Source: Cricetomys ansorgei | Lineage: Eukaryota > Chordata > Mammalia > Rodentia > Nesomyidae | Direction of reading: 5' to 3' | DNA length: 64,000 bases | Assembly: GCA_026225945.1 (NCBI GenBank) | Contig: JAMJFZ010003581.1 | Span: 6,840,501 to 6,904,500 of the forward strand | Part shown: positions 22,371 through 33,463 of the stretch, piece after piece | How the letters are laid out: each line of letters opens with the position of its first letter | How positions within the stretch are numbered: position 1 is the first letter of the stretch | The notes under the pieces: generated by a model | Seen by the model: only the letters and a program-made list of their open reading frames with translations | Told to the model about the DNA's origin: nothing | Database searches by the model: none | Made by a program: the position numbers and the translations under genes

Positions 22371-22393
22371 ATGATGAATGTATTAGAAAATAG

Positions 22394-22584
22394 TATCTGG
22401 GTGTAAAGGCACCTGCCCTTAATCTCAGCACTCAGGAGGCAGAGGCAGGCATATCTCTGAGATCCACGCCAACCTAGTTTACAGAGTGAGTTTCAGGACA
22501 ACCAGGACTACACAGAGAAATCCTGTCTCAAAAAATCAACCAGCTAATCAACCAAAACAAAGAAACAAACAAACAAAAAACATA
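22394..22584 (+). mobile_element. B1 SINE
   Basis: Sense B1 ('gggtgtaaaggcacctgccc', 'actcaggaggcagaggcagg', 'gactacacagagaaatcctg') with a long CAAA-rich tail, abutting the preceding L1-type repeat. Confidence 0.93.
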
Positions 22585-24420
22585 ATTTGGAACTATTTGA
22601 CTTAACATTCTCTCTTTTGAAATTATTACATGGGAATGACAATTATGCTTTCTATGGTCTTGTTTAGACCCTTCCTATAACGGTAAGAAGAAAATGGCTG
22701 TGCTGCATATTTTGATATTAAGTCCATATCCAAGGATGCTTGCCAACACCACATAGGTGTGTTGAATAGTTGAACTTGCTATGGGAAAGGAACAACAGAT
22801 TTTTTTGATTCTGGAATGTTTTAGGCTGTACAAAAGTCAAGCATGTTATTAGAGAGAAACCACTCAAGCCAGTCAATCTTAAAGCAAAGTTACTGGAACA
22901 AAAGCTATTGGAATTGAAACAGAGTCTTCAGGAACACGCCATTCAAGTTCCCAAGCCAGTAGAAGCAATAAAGAGATGGGACACAAATGAACTGATAATA
23001 TATTTGTAATTTAAATATTTACCTCTATAAAAGCACTTGATAAACTCTCATCAGGAGATGAAAAAGGTAAGAAAGAAGAAGACAATGGTGAAATTGACTA
23101 CCTGTAAAGAGTAGAGAAGTCTCTGAATAAGAGAAGAAGAAATACTGGAGTAGATACAGGATAAACCCCTCTAATTTTAATACAATTTTAGTCCAAGAGG
23201 GTTACTTAATTGGGAAACACATATGGGCCAAAATAGATGCTGGTAGGAAAATAAGTATTCCATGTATGTAGGCTTGAGTGGAGACAAAGCTTATTTCAGT
23301 GTATGCTAGAAGTTCACTTTCAGGATTCAGCTGACGAGAAACAAATAGCACACTGTGAAACGTGCACATTGTGTTGGAAGAAGAGAAGGAATTTCATCGA
23401 AATATACAATTATGAGGTGTAAAGGATCCATGGTGAAGTCACATATCTGTGACCCCAGCAGAGGTTGAGATCACCCACACAGAAGGCTATCGCAGCTACA
23501 AAAGGCAAGCCTCTAACTATCACAGCTGCACAGAGAAAAACAAACAACCATCAAAAAAATTACATTATCGAGTGGGAGGAAATCAAACCTGAATCAGAGT
23601 GAAAATCAAACTCTTGCCTTCTTTAGAACTTATAAAATCTGGTGAGGTGGAGGTTCACTGCTGTGGTCTTTGGTTGTTCATCTCACTTTGCAGTGACAAC
23701 ATGAGGGAAATTGTTAGAACTTACAATCAGTTCATCCTTTTGTGACTGTTGTTGACCATTCATTTCTCCCTCATTTGGCAACATAATTGGTTCATACTTG
23801 GAGAAGAAAGAAAATCTCTCCTGAGCACAACTGTGTTATTTCTTAGCATTAATCTTTTGTTAAACAGAGGATTCGTAGTAGTGGCTTTTTGAATGCTACC
23901 CTTATTCCATAATTTGAAAAGCAAGACAAAATGTGCAATTTTTTTTGTATCACTTTTTTGGATTTTTTGTTTTTCTAGTATTTTAAATCTTTACGGAAGA
24001 AATTAAGTTCTGTATCCCTCTAACTTTTTCATGGTGGGATGGTTACTTTTTCTAGGAAGATAATTCTGAGATACGGGACATGATAATTTCAAAGGAAAAT
24101 GTGCTGATTGACAAATGAGAATTAAATAAGAATTTAATTAAAATTCCATCAAGTCCTATATTACTTATTAAGCTATATGATTCAACACTATAGGAAATAT
24201 AATTAAGACTGTAGGAATATCAATTTGGTTAAAATTCACCATTTTATAAGATTAAGCAATAATGTTCAACATCCCTTTCCTATTTAAAAGTTTTTATATG
24301 GTATTATAATTAAATTGTACCTGATTTACTGTCTAAATCTTTTCAATCTGATACACATAAAGGAAATATATCTGGTTTCTATGATAGAAAACTGCATCTA
24401 TAAAATTGTAAACTTAAAGA

Positions 24421-24421
<1 letters not shown>
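22585..24421. other. Unique AT-rich noncoding sequence
   Basis: About 1.8 kb. A possible very old SINE-like segment near 23420-23545 is too degraded to assign. No coding signal. Confidence 0.4.
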
Positions 24422-24464
<43 letters not shown>

Positions 24465-24477
24465 ACATACAAACGCA
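24422..24477. repeat. (CA)n microsatellite
   Basis: About 18 CA units followed by imperfect CA/CATA repeats. Confidence 0.97.
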
Positions 24478-24983
24478 CATTACATTTTCCTACTTAGTTG
24501 CATCATGGCTTCTTATATATGCCAGGCATGTGTAGCTGTCAGTGATTTCTTTGGGATTTACCATGACAAGCATCCTTGGACTCAATTTGTAATCATTGCA
24601 GATATTTTTATTTTTATTGTTTTGTGAAAATTGGAGTTTAGAATTTAGCAGTGGGTTAACAGTGGTGAGGGTGTAGAAACCACAGGGTTCTTTTGAAATT
24701 TCATCATAATATCCACATAGCTGGATAGCACAATGGTAGTGAAGACCGGGACTTCAGAAGGAACATGGAGTCTTTCTGGCTCTGGTCCTGCCTTGTTCTC
24801 TGACTCCTAAAGGTTGTCTATGCCTGGACCAAGGGGTGAGCCCTGACATGACAGTTTGTCTTGAACCAGTAGCAACCAGAACACAGCCATTCAGAGGAAT
24901 TTGTACAAAAACAGGGACAGGAGCACAGCCAGGGAGCTTCTCCTACCTGCACAGCCATTCCTTGTGGTCTCTATAAACACAGT
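24478..24983. other. Unique noncoding sequence
   Basis: Nothing recognised. Confidence 0.45.
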
Positions 24984-25026
24984 GGTTGCCTTTAGAAGCG
25001 CTAGAATTAAAGGCGTGCACCACCAC
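24984..25026 (-). mobile_element. B1 SINE fragment (5' end only)
   Basis: 'cgctagaattaaaggcgtgcaccacca' corresponds to the antisense of the first about 40 bp of B1. The rest is absent. Confidence 0.65.
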
Positions 25027-27011
25027 AGTTTTCTAACAGGTCATTTACAAATTGCCGTAGTGTTTACAGATTGTTCTGAAAATGAGATGTAGTGTGACAG
25101 GGATCCTGGGGTACGGTTCTTGCCACGAATTCGATATGAAAAATTAAGGTGACGTAGGGGTCTTAGTGCAAGTCAAAACCTATGCAGAATTGTAGATGAA
25201 ATGAAGTTAGTGCTGTACATTATGTCATCATGAATGGGGAACATTTATATCAATCATTAGGGCTAGAGGATAAATTTATATAGAGGTAATGGATGAGACA
25301 CATTAAAAAGAAAAGCCAATGTAGATAATAGATGAGAGGAGAATAATACCCCCTGGTGTTTGGCCCTGGAGCAGTCCTCTGGGTCATGGTAGCTAGCAGC
25401 CAGGAAATTATTTTCAACAGTGTGTGTAAGAAAATCCTGAGAGCCGTTTCCTCTAGACACCCCTGAGCATCCTAAAGCCATTACAGGTGCTAAAGACACG
25501 TATGGATTTTAAAGCACCACTTACAGACTCCAGGAGAGAAGGCCTGTGTGGCCCATTTTACTGCAACACAGTAAAAATCTAGGGTCCTATTTATTCATTA
25601 CTGATCTGGTGGGAGAGATGTATCTTAACTCCTGACAGGTCTTATATGCTTCTGCTGTTTGCTGAGAAAAGTTTCTTTCTTTTTTTTTTTTTCCTCCCGT
25701 TAAATCTTCATCCCAGGAGTTGTGTTTATTTGGCACTAAGTTAAAAGGAGAGGATGTTGTTAAAAAAGGGACTGCTTTATTGTTCTTATTAACACAGCAT
25801 CTAAGTACCTATGGCCACTAAAAGCCAATTGGTTTCACTTCTGAAGTCTGTCATCAAAGGTTAATTCAGGAACCACTTGAATATGTAGACAGATATTTTT
25901 TGTTTAAAAAATATATGAGTGAAATGGCTGAAATTTTGGACAACAGTTATTTTCTCTAGATTTTTGTAATATGATTTTTACCATATGCCAATTTAATTTT
26001 TTTTCTGTAGTGGTCATAAAATACTTTCAACTTCTTGTCCTAGAAGTATAAATGAATTTTACAAAAATTTCTAGCCAATAATGAGTTCTGCCTACATTGT
26101 ACAATAACATGTACAAATAACAGTATTTCAAATGGGAGCAGATGATGTGCTGTCTGAAGCAACAGACAGTCAGACTGGTTTGAAAGAACCCACTGGCCAT
26201 GTTTTAGAGTTAAAATTCTAACAAGAAGTTAATGCAATTCAAAGACATACTAACTAGTCCATTCTTTTTCTGGAGGGTGATAATTTAAATTCTAACCCTT
26301 TCCTCCCAACTTCCAGCAAGCAAACTTTCAAGGAACTTGTATGATTAATTTCTTGTGCAGTGTTTGTCCACTTCCTTGTTAGAGAACAGTCAACTGAACA
26401 CTCCTGGAGGTAGCCATCTGAATTCGGAGTCCGCACAGTGTATCTTTTCTAGAATGTACAGATGTGTTCTTGGAGGTACTACTTCAGGTATCTCTAAGCC
26501 TCCCCCGACAACTTCTTTAAGTATTTAAAACAACTATGTTCTATAGATTTATATCTCAATTCTACTTCTAGATGGATTAAGAACACTGAAACTTAGAAGT
26601 AGAACCATGTTTGAGAGAAGCCAGGAGAGCTGGTGGACTGCGGTCCATGATAGAAATCCCTGGAGTGGGTAGCAACAGACATTCAAGATTCTGAAGACAG
26701 CTCTGGATTGAGAGCCATTATATAATTGTCTAGGTTAAGGGGCTGGTTTGGGGATAAAGTTTGTGTGCATTTTACATTGATTTAGCTGACAAGCCTTTGA
26801 TTTTTATCTTCTAAACCTTCAGTGACAGTATTGAATATTATAGCTTGTCTTATTTAGAAGTTTTTTCTTCCACTTCAGCCTTCATTTTCGTTTTGTCCAT
26901 GGTCCACTGACATAAGCTCCCCAGACGGTGATGCTCTGAGCTTAATAGAAGGATGGCTGACCTCCCTGCTAAGCAAAGACTGTCATGGACTTGATCTTAT
27001 CTCTTCTTCCT
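25027..27011. other. Unique noncoding sequence with possible conserved islands
   Basis: About 2 kb without a recognised repeat. Segments near 25100-25250 (with GGTGACGTAGGG at 25149) and 25500-25960 look like constrained noncoding DNA, but nothing decisive is visible. Confidence 0.35.
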
Positions 27012-27105
27012 TTCTTCTTCTTCTTCTTCTTCTTCTTCTTCTTCTTCTTCTTCTTCTTCTTCTTCTTCTTCTTCTTCTTCTTCTTCTTCTTCTCCTTCTT
27101 CTTCT

Positions 27106-27136
<31 letters not shown>
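27012..27136. repeat. (TTC)n/(GAA)n triplet tract
   Basis: About 125 bp of nearly pure TTC on the plus strand, one CTCC interruption near 27091 and a CCTC interruption near the end. GAA/TTC tracts can form triplex structures and are length-unstable. Confidence 0.98.
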
Positions 27137-27347
27137 AAAAAATTCACTTGTGGATATTCTGCCTGTATTATGTTTGTGTACCACATATGTACCTGGTCCC
27201 GGACCCCATGGAGGCCAGATGAAGACATCAGATCTTCTGAGACTGGAGTTACAGATCATTGTGAGCCACCATGTGGGTTCTGAGAAGTAAACTCATGCTC
27301 CAGAATGGCAGCCAGTGCTCTTAAACATTGAGCCATTTCTCTACCCC
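27137..27347 (-). mobile_element. B3 SINE
   Basis: Antisense B3: 'actggagttacagatcattg' near 27242, 'agccaccatgtgggttctga' near 27264, terminal head 'cattgagccatttctctacc'. The TTC tract directly adjoins its 3' end, consistent with microsatellite birth in the A-rich tail. Confidence 0.88.
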
Positions 27348-27424
27348 AGGTTTGCTCCTTCTGATCTATTATGATCCTCAAACATTCAGGAACAGTCAAA
27401 TTTTCTTGGGTCTAAGCTTTTTTC

Positions 27425-27531
27425 TTTCCCTCCCTCCCTTCCTTCCTTCCTTCCTTCCTTCTTTCCTTCCTTCCTTCCTTCCTTCCTTCCTTCCTTCCTT
27501 TCTTCCTTTCTTCCTCCCTCCCTCCCTCTCC
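27425..27531. repeat. (CCTT)n microsatellite
   Basis: About 105 bp of CCTT/CCCT repeats on the plus strand, adjoining the tail of the following antisense B1. Confidence 0.97.
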
Positions 27532-27548
27532 CCCATATCTCTCTTTCT

Positions 27549-27698
27549 TCTTTTTTTCCAAGATAGAGTTTCTCTGTTGTAACTCTGACTATCCTAGAAC
27601 TCACTCTGTAGACCAGGCTGGCCTTGAACTCACAGAGATCCCCCTTTCTCTGCCTCCTGAGTACTGGGAGCAAAGGAGTGTGCCACCACCACTTGGGT
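27549..27698 (-). mobile_element. B1 SINE (TTGTAACTCTGG-type variant)
   Basis: Antisense B1 with 'tctctgttgtaactctgact' near 27570 and 'ccaggctggccttgaactca' near 27613. Shares the variant found at 31568, 35238 and 44812. Confidence 0.94.
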
Positions 27699-27803
27699 AA
27701 GCTTTTGTTTTTAATCTCATACTAGTGAAATCCTCATCAGATCTCAGTTTGTTTCAATAGAAAAGGAATACTTGTTACAGGTCAAAGACTGCACATGAAA
27801 GTG

Positions 27804-27966
27804 AAGGTGTGAAAGCTTAACAGATAAGAACATGTCTTACTCTAGCAGAGGACCTGAGTATGGTTCTCAGTCTCCATGTCTGGTGACTTACATCCTCCTG
27901 AAATTCCATGACTGAGGTATTTGATAGCTATGGCCTCCAAAAGCACTTGTGCACGCACTTGTGTGG

Positions 27967-27999
<33 letters not shown>

Positions 28000-28015
28000 C
28001 ATAAGACGTAATTAA
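27804..28015 (+). mobile_element. Diverged tRNA-derived SINE with (CA)n tail
   Basis: B2/B3-like features ('gcagaggacctgagtatggt' near 27845, 'ctatggcctccaaaagcact' near 27927) and a (CA)14 tract at 27969-27997. Confidence 0.7.
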
Positions 28016-28167
28016 GAATAATTTTCCTTTAAAGGAAAAACAGTGAGGATGTGAGAAGTGAAAGAATGGCCCAGGGAGCAAGGTCAGGTAAGGAAAACTG
28101 AGTATTGCTAAATTTTCATTTTTCATTTGTAGTTTCATTTCTTTAATGTGAGATTTTAATTTTTTCA

Positions 28168-28230
28168 GTGCTGGGGAATTGAACCTAGAGACTTGTGTAT
28201 CCTAACCAAGCACACAGCCACTGGACCAAA
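28168..28230 (-). mobile_element. ID-like SINE fragment
   Basis: 'gtgctggggaattgaaccta' and 'ccaagcacacagccactgga' match the antisense of an ID element. Confidence 0.6.
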
Positions 28231-30443
28231 GTGAGCATTTTAAAAGAGAAAAGAGACTAGGCCCTACGATAATGATGCTGTCATTTATCAAGGGAACTAG
28301 GCTGCATACTTACATTTAATGACACTGGAGTTGTTTCTAGGGTTGGCGATTACAAAATACAACTAAACTGTTCAGAAAGGCAAACCACTGTGTTAAGCCT
28401 TCTTAGTCATGAAAATAACAGAATAGCACATTCAAAATGTGTTTTTCTCAGTGTGAGAAAAATTCTCTGTCAGTGGTTAAGAGACTTGGGTTTGGGCTCA
28501 GTGCTTTTCTATTAAGTAGTCACATGACTTTAGAGTCATTTATATTCTTCACCTGTGAGATACAGGAGTTGGGCTAGGAACAGGCCAAAGGTTACAGGTT
28601 TTTTCTGCTATATGAAGGCATTCTAATGAATAAAAATCTAGCTTTCTTTATTACTGTTGCTTTTCAATTTTCATGTTCTGAGATGTGCCTAGGTGACAGC
28701 CAGTGGCTTTGGTTGGTCATCTTGTCAACGAACAGGTCACTCGGATTGTTCAGAACATTTGCAGATTTGCTAATTGGAAAGCTGTATCATTCGAGGAAGC
28801 AATTCCATAAGAAATATTTGGAATTGGGTTTGAAATACTTCTTCCTATTTCTGCCTGGGGGATTTATGTAAAAGAATTAAAAAAAAAATGAACCTTAAGG
28901 TGGAAGAGTTTCTGGGCTGATATACCTCTAGGTCTTTATAAGGAGGAGGGAAGGTCATGGCCACGTTTCATTTTCTATGAGAATGTCAAAGTTTGGAGCA
29001 ATAATGGAGTCTGGAATCGTTCTTCATAAAAGTGTGTGAAGTTATCAGTAGGATGGAAAGGCAATGCAGCTGGTGAGATCAGAGATATAAAAATAATTTC
29101 TCTATTACAAAGGAATTTTCTTTAAATGACATGCAAGGCTAATCTACCCCTTATATACAAGGAATCTATCTGGTAATATATTTATTTGCAAGTAACTTCG
29201 TTTTGTATTATCAGTGTGGTGAATTCTCCTCTATCCGCAGTTTTTGTGAGTGATGAGACACCTCAGCAAAATCATCACTCTAGGTGGCCATGCATAGCCT
29301 TTCTCTCCATACCACGGGTGAGGCACTCCATGAAACACCCCCCAACACACACACACACACAAAAAAAAAACTAATAAAAATGAACTTTGAAACTCTCAAG
29401 TAACCATGCAAGCGAATTAGGGAGAGGAAACTCAAGAAACCCAGCCACAATGCCTTTGAGAAACTAGCATTTATCTTACCCTAAAAATGTAAATTGAATA
29501 ATAATTTTGTAGACTTTAAAGCCAGAGCAGTTGCCTGAGGTCAATATTAAAGGCAGAGGGGGAGGGGAAAGACACTGTGCTTAAAATTCTGTTATAGAAA
29601 CCCAAAGACGTTGTCAGATTTCCAAAGCTTTCACTATGCAGAAAAAAAAAGTCTGCTGAACACATGCATGATATATTATACATGCAGACATTGGAGGAGT
29701 TTATGGGTGATAGTGGAGGGAGCAATTATGGCCTGTTGTTCAGAAAGAAAGCAAAGGGGAAAGAGAGAATTGCATTCTAATGTAACTGATATTTCAAAGA
29801 CAAGCTGAGGCTTTTTTTTAGAAAGAGAAGGAACTAAGTAGGAAAGTAGATGCAGAGCTGTCTCCAAAGACACTTGCTCACAACAGAGAGCCTTCCAGAT
29901 CATTCTCTGGAGAATGGTTTTATGTCAGAGAGAATCATTGAAGACCTTGCACTTAAATTCCCTTTTCCTCTCAGTCTCTGAGTAGAAATGTCACCTTTCT
30001 GTGTTCTCCCCTCCTCCCCCTCCAATATCAGCTCTTGCTATTCATTCCTTTTTAGACTCCTTACTATGTTTGTATCAATTCCTTTCTTTAAAATGCTGGT
30101 GAGACTATTTCAGGGAATTTTTATGAAATAAATTGTATTCACAGGCAACGTCTGCATCTTTACATCCAGGTGAGGCACACTGAGGCACACATGAGTGGCT
30201 CTCATCATGCAAGCTAGCTGCTTGTGATACTTTTGGCCTCCTTATACAGAAAACATCCTTCTATGGGTCAATGTTGTTTGGTGATATTATAACCTGTCCT
30301 GATGCAAGCATGAAGAGAAACAGCTTGCTACAGAAAAGATGAACAGCAACTTTAGAGGCAGACCTATTTGTATAGATCCTTTACTCATTATTGGGACTTT
30401 CAATTGTGTTTAAATCCACGCTTGTGGATTGGCTATATATACT
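28231..30443. other. Unique noncoding sequence, possible constrained islands
   Basis: About 2.2 kb with no recognised SINE. 28590-28880 has the dense, non-repetitive texture of a conserved element. A short CA tract lies at about 29343-29360. Open frames are short and lack family features. Confidence 0.35.
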
Positions 30444-30631
30444 TAAGCAGTATTAACTGGACTCTGTGTTATAAAGAAAAAAAAAAGAGAATATAAAATT
30501 GAGAGGGATTTATAGGTGGGTCTGGGAGAAGTTAGAGGGGAAGTGTCCGGATATGTGTCTGGATATGATCAAGATACACTAAAATACATGTATGAAATTC
30601 TCCCCCAAATAGATAAATACAATTTAAAAAG
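30444..30631 (+). mobile_element. L1 3' UTR tail
   Basis: 'ggtgggtctgggagaagtta', 'atatgatcaagatacactaa' and 'catgtatgaaattctcccc' match the conserved end of rodent L1 3' UTRs, preceded by an A-rich stretch. The rest of the L1 is absent, as in typical 5'-truncated insertions. Confidence 0.7.
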
Positions 30632-31521
30632 CGTGGCTTCACTTTCTCTAACAGAAAGTTGGATTTAGAGAGTAAATTTATAGAAATGTTGAAAATGGTC
30701 AAATGAGCATGTATACATCTCTTCATACAAAGCCTTATGAAATACAGAACCCAAATCAACATTACCTTAGCAAACTTGGAATGCTCCCCCAGTAAAAAAA
30801 AAGTCCTCAAAATCAAGGAAATACATTTTATGAATTATGTCCCTGAGCAATTGTTGAGTCAAACAGTGCACTAACAATGCAGATGGGTTGATCCCTAAAC
30901 TATTACTCTTATCTTGGGGGGCAAGGCCTCTAATATTTCCCACCCATTTGGTTTCTTATCAGCACCTGCTTCTTCTAGTTTTCTTGCTTCAGGGCCACAA
31001 ATCTCTTCCTGAGTAGCAGTAAACTAGTTCCATTCCATTTGTTTGCGGCTTATAAATAACCATGGACTATTTTTTCCAGGTGTCCATCAACTAGGCACTC
31101 AGGAGGGTAACTTGGAACCCAGTAATCCTGCTAGACTATTTACTTCCCTTCTTTTAACATTCCCTACTCAATATTTTGCATTTTTAATGCTCCATAATTA
31201 GAAATCTTGTTAGTTTTTTTGCATACTAGAAATAATATCAATGATCATATGCAAACACACACCCAATCTGTAATATCCACTGAACTACAATGATGCTAAT
31301 TTTCTTCATTGTTATGTATCTTGCTTCCTTTGTTTAAATATAGGCTCTAGGGTATGGATTTGATTTAGTATTAGGTGGAAGGTAACTGCTTCATTGTGGT
31401 TCAGGTGCCTTCAAACTAAAGCCATGCATTATAAAAGTTTTTTAAAGCGACCGATAGTCTGCCCCTAAAACACCTGCAGACTGAGAAGTGTCTACGTTAG
31501 TCTATTGCCCTGTAATGCAGT
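30632..31521. other. Unique AT-rich noncoding sequence
   Basis: Nothing recognised. Confidence 0.45.
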
Positions 31522-31696
31522 ATTTTTTTTTGTTTGTTTGTTTGTTTGGTTTTTTTAGACAGGGTTTCTCTGTTGTAACTCTGGCTGTCCTGGAACTCAC
31601 TCTGTAGACCAGGCTGGCCTTGAACTCATAGAGATCTGCCTGCCTCTGCCTCCCGAGTGCTGGGATTAAAGGCGTGTGCTACCACCACCACCTGGC
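31522..31696 (-). mobile_element. B1 SINE (TTGTAACTCTGG-type variant), well preserved
   Basis: Near-complete antisense B1 with a GTTT-rich tail: 'gacagggtttctctgttgta', 'ctctgtagaccaggctggcc', 'gtgctgggattaaaggcgtg'. The low divergence suggests a relatively recent insertion. Confidence 0.97.
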
Positions 31697-31861
31697 TTTA
31701 AAGTAGTATTTAAAGTTTGGCGTCAATGCGGTGATGGGAGAGTAAGCATTTGGTTGTGGGTGATGAGTTTTAAAGTGATGATGACAACTTGTGAGTTTGG
31801 CGAGGTCCTACATAGGAAGTTTGGACCCTTGTGATGAGTTATGACTCCATTCAACCAACTA

Positions 31862-32700
31862 TCAGGCAGAGTCTTCAGGAGAGCTGTCCACAACATTCTC
31901 TTCGGGTGAATTTATCTCACTTTGTGATCTGCCAGCAGATGTTTTCTTAGTGCATGCCCTCCTGAAATAAAAGGTCAACTCGAGGGATTCATGTAGAATA
32001 TTAAACTTGGGAAATAAGCCCAAGAAGGGAAAGACTGGGAAATGTAAAACCCAGAAAGGAAAGAAAATCAAAGCACACATTGTTGAACTGATACACAGTA
32101 CAGTCTGAAACAAGGACTGACTTGAGCTTCATACCCATGAACTTGCAACTGCATTGGCCAAGAGTTGCTGCTGAAGAAGTTTCTTATAGCTTGTTACCTC
32201 TTGCTGGAGCTGGCTATGTGCCGTTTTGGCATCTTCTTGAGAACTAAGTGTAGAAAGCAAGTGGAAGGAATCATGATTTCCTTTAGCTGGGAAACATCTG
32301 GATGAAACAAAATGTCCCACAAAGCTCAGGAAGTATCAAATACTGAAGTGTCGTTTCTTTTCTAGCCATTTGAAGGGGCTGGTTTTTGTTGTTTATTTTT
32401 AGACCTGTACTTTTTAGAGTCTATTCTGTAGTTAGGGTCCTCAGGCCTCAACTCCTTCAGCTTATCCTGCTGTCTGAGATGGACTTTCTCGAGAACAGAG
32501 GTTATGAAGAATTCGGATGGAGGTTGTTTGTGTGGATGCCTCTGTCCTAGTGAGCTGGAGTTCAGGAGACGAGCTTGAAATGAGGATGAAGGGAGAGTGA
32601 ATTTAAGGACAGAGTAGGGCACATCATTGTTCACTCGTCCTCTGGTGGCTGGGGATCGATAATGTTGGGATATTTTTCTCTTGTTTTTTTCTTTTTCTTT
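31862..32700 (-). pseudogene. Possible decayed retrocopy or unrecognised exon remnants
   Basis: Three successive open stretches lie head to tail on the minus strand (about 32700-32362, 32320-32129 and 32113-31862), in different frames and separated by stops. They have non-repetitive, protein-like composition. The middle one contains a Q/K/L-rich stretch with coiled-coil character (AHSQLQQEVTSYKKLLQQQL). The first contains a basic, lysine-rich end (YRSKNKQQKPAPSNG). The third ends in an acidic S/P/E-rich tail. No TE matches. I do not recognise a parent gene, and no poly(A) tail or target duplication was confirmed. It could equally be chance open DNA. Confidence 0.25.
32635..32648 (-). promoter_or_regulatory. 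CTCF-like motif
   Basis: Minus strand reads CCACCAGAGGACGA, agreeing with about 12 of 14 core positions of the known CTCF consensus. It lies in non-repetitive sequence. Confidence 0.35.
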
Positions 32701-33282
32701 TTTTGTACATTAAGGAATTAGATATATTTCCTCAGGTCATGGGGTGATTCAGTGTCAGAGGACAGAATTTTACTCATGGTCTGTTTCACTCCCAAGGCTT
32801 TCTGTTTCTCAGACTGTAAGACTCAGTCGTGTGACAGGTTTCCTTTACAGTAATCTCATGTCTGGGAAAATCCCAGCCTTCAAGAGGTGAGATGGTAAAT
32901 AAGTCACTGGACGCTTTCATAAAAAATAATCATATCCTTCTGTCATTCCAGTGTGTGTTCATCGCTAGATTGTTACCAGAACTTGAAGCAATAACATATT
33001 TTCCCACTATAGGTAATGTTCAGAGTAGAGGACATCAAATACATGGGTTCATATCTCCTGAAAGAAAGCATTCCATGTTATGTGTATTTTTGTGCTTGTT
33101 GATCTAGAAACATTTAGTGAGTCAAATGCACTGGGACATAGGTGCTATCACAAGACTTTGAGATTAAATGAGATACCATGTACTGTGAATAATTTTTCTA
33201 TAGTGGGAATCAATAAAGGCCATTAAATTATTATTATAACCTACTGAATTAATTTCAATTTTTATTTTATGAAGTAATAATT
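32701..33282. other. Unique AT-rich noncoding sequence
   Basis: Nothing recognised. Confidence 0.45.
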
Positions 33283-33463
33283 TTGCTTGCATGTATGTAA
33301 GTGCACCATGTGTGCGCCTGCAGAGTCTAGAAGAGGATGTTGGATTCCCTAGAACTGGAGTTACAGATGGTTGAGAGCCACCATGTAGGTGCTGGGAACT
33401 AAACCTGGGCCCTCTGTGAGAATAACAAACACTTTTGACTACTGAGCAATCTCTCCAGGCCCT
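33283..33463 (-). mobile_element. B3 SINE
   Basis: Antisense B3: 'ctagaactggagttacagat', 'gagccaccatgtaggtgctg', head 'ctactgagcaatctctccag'. Confidence 0.9.

Noticed and set aside
26969..27290. Frames rich in Lys, Arg or Phe
   Set aside because: They are direct translations of the TTC/GAA microsatellite.
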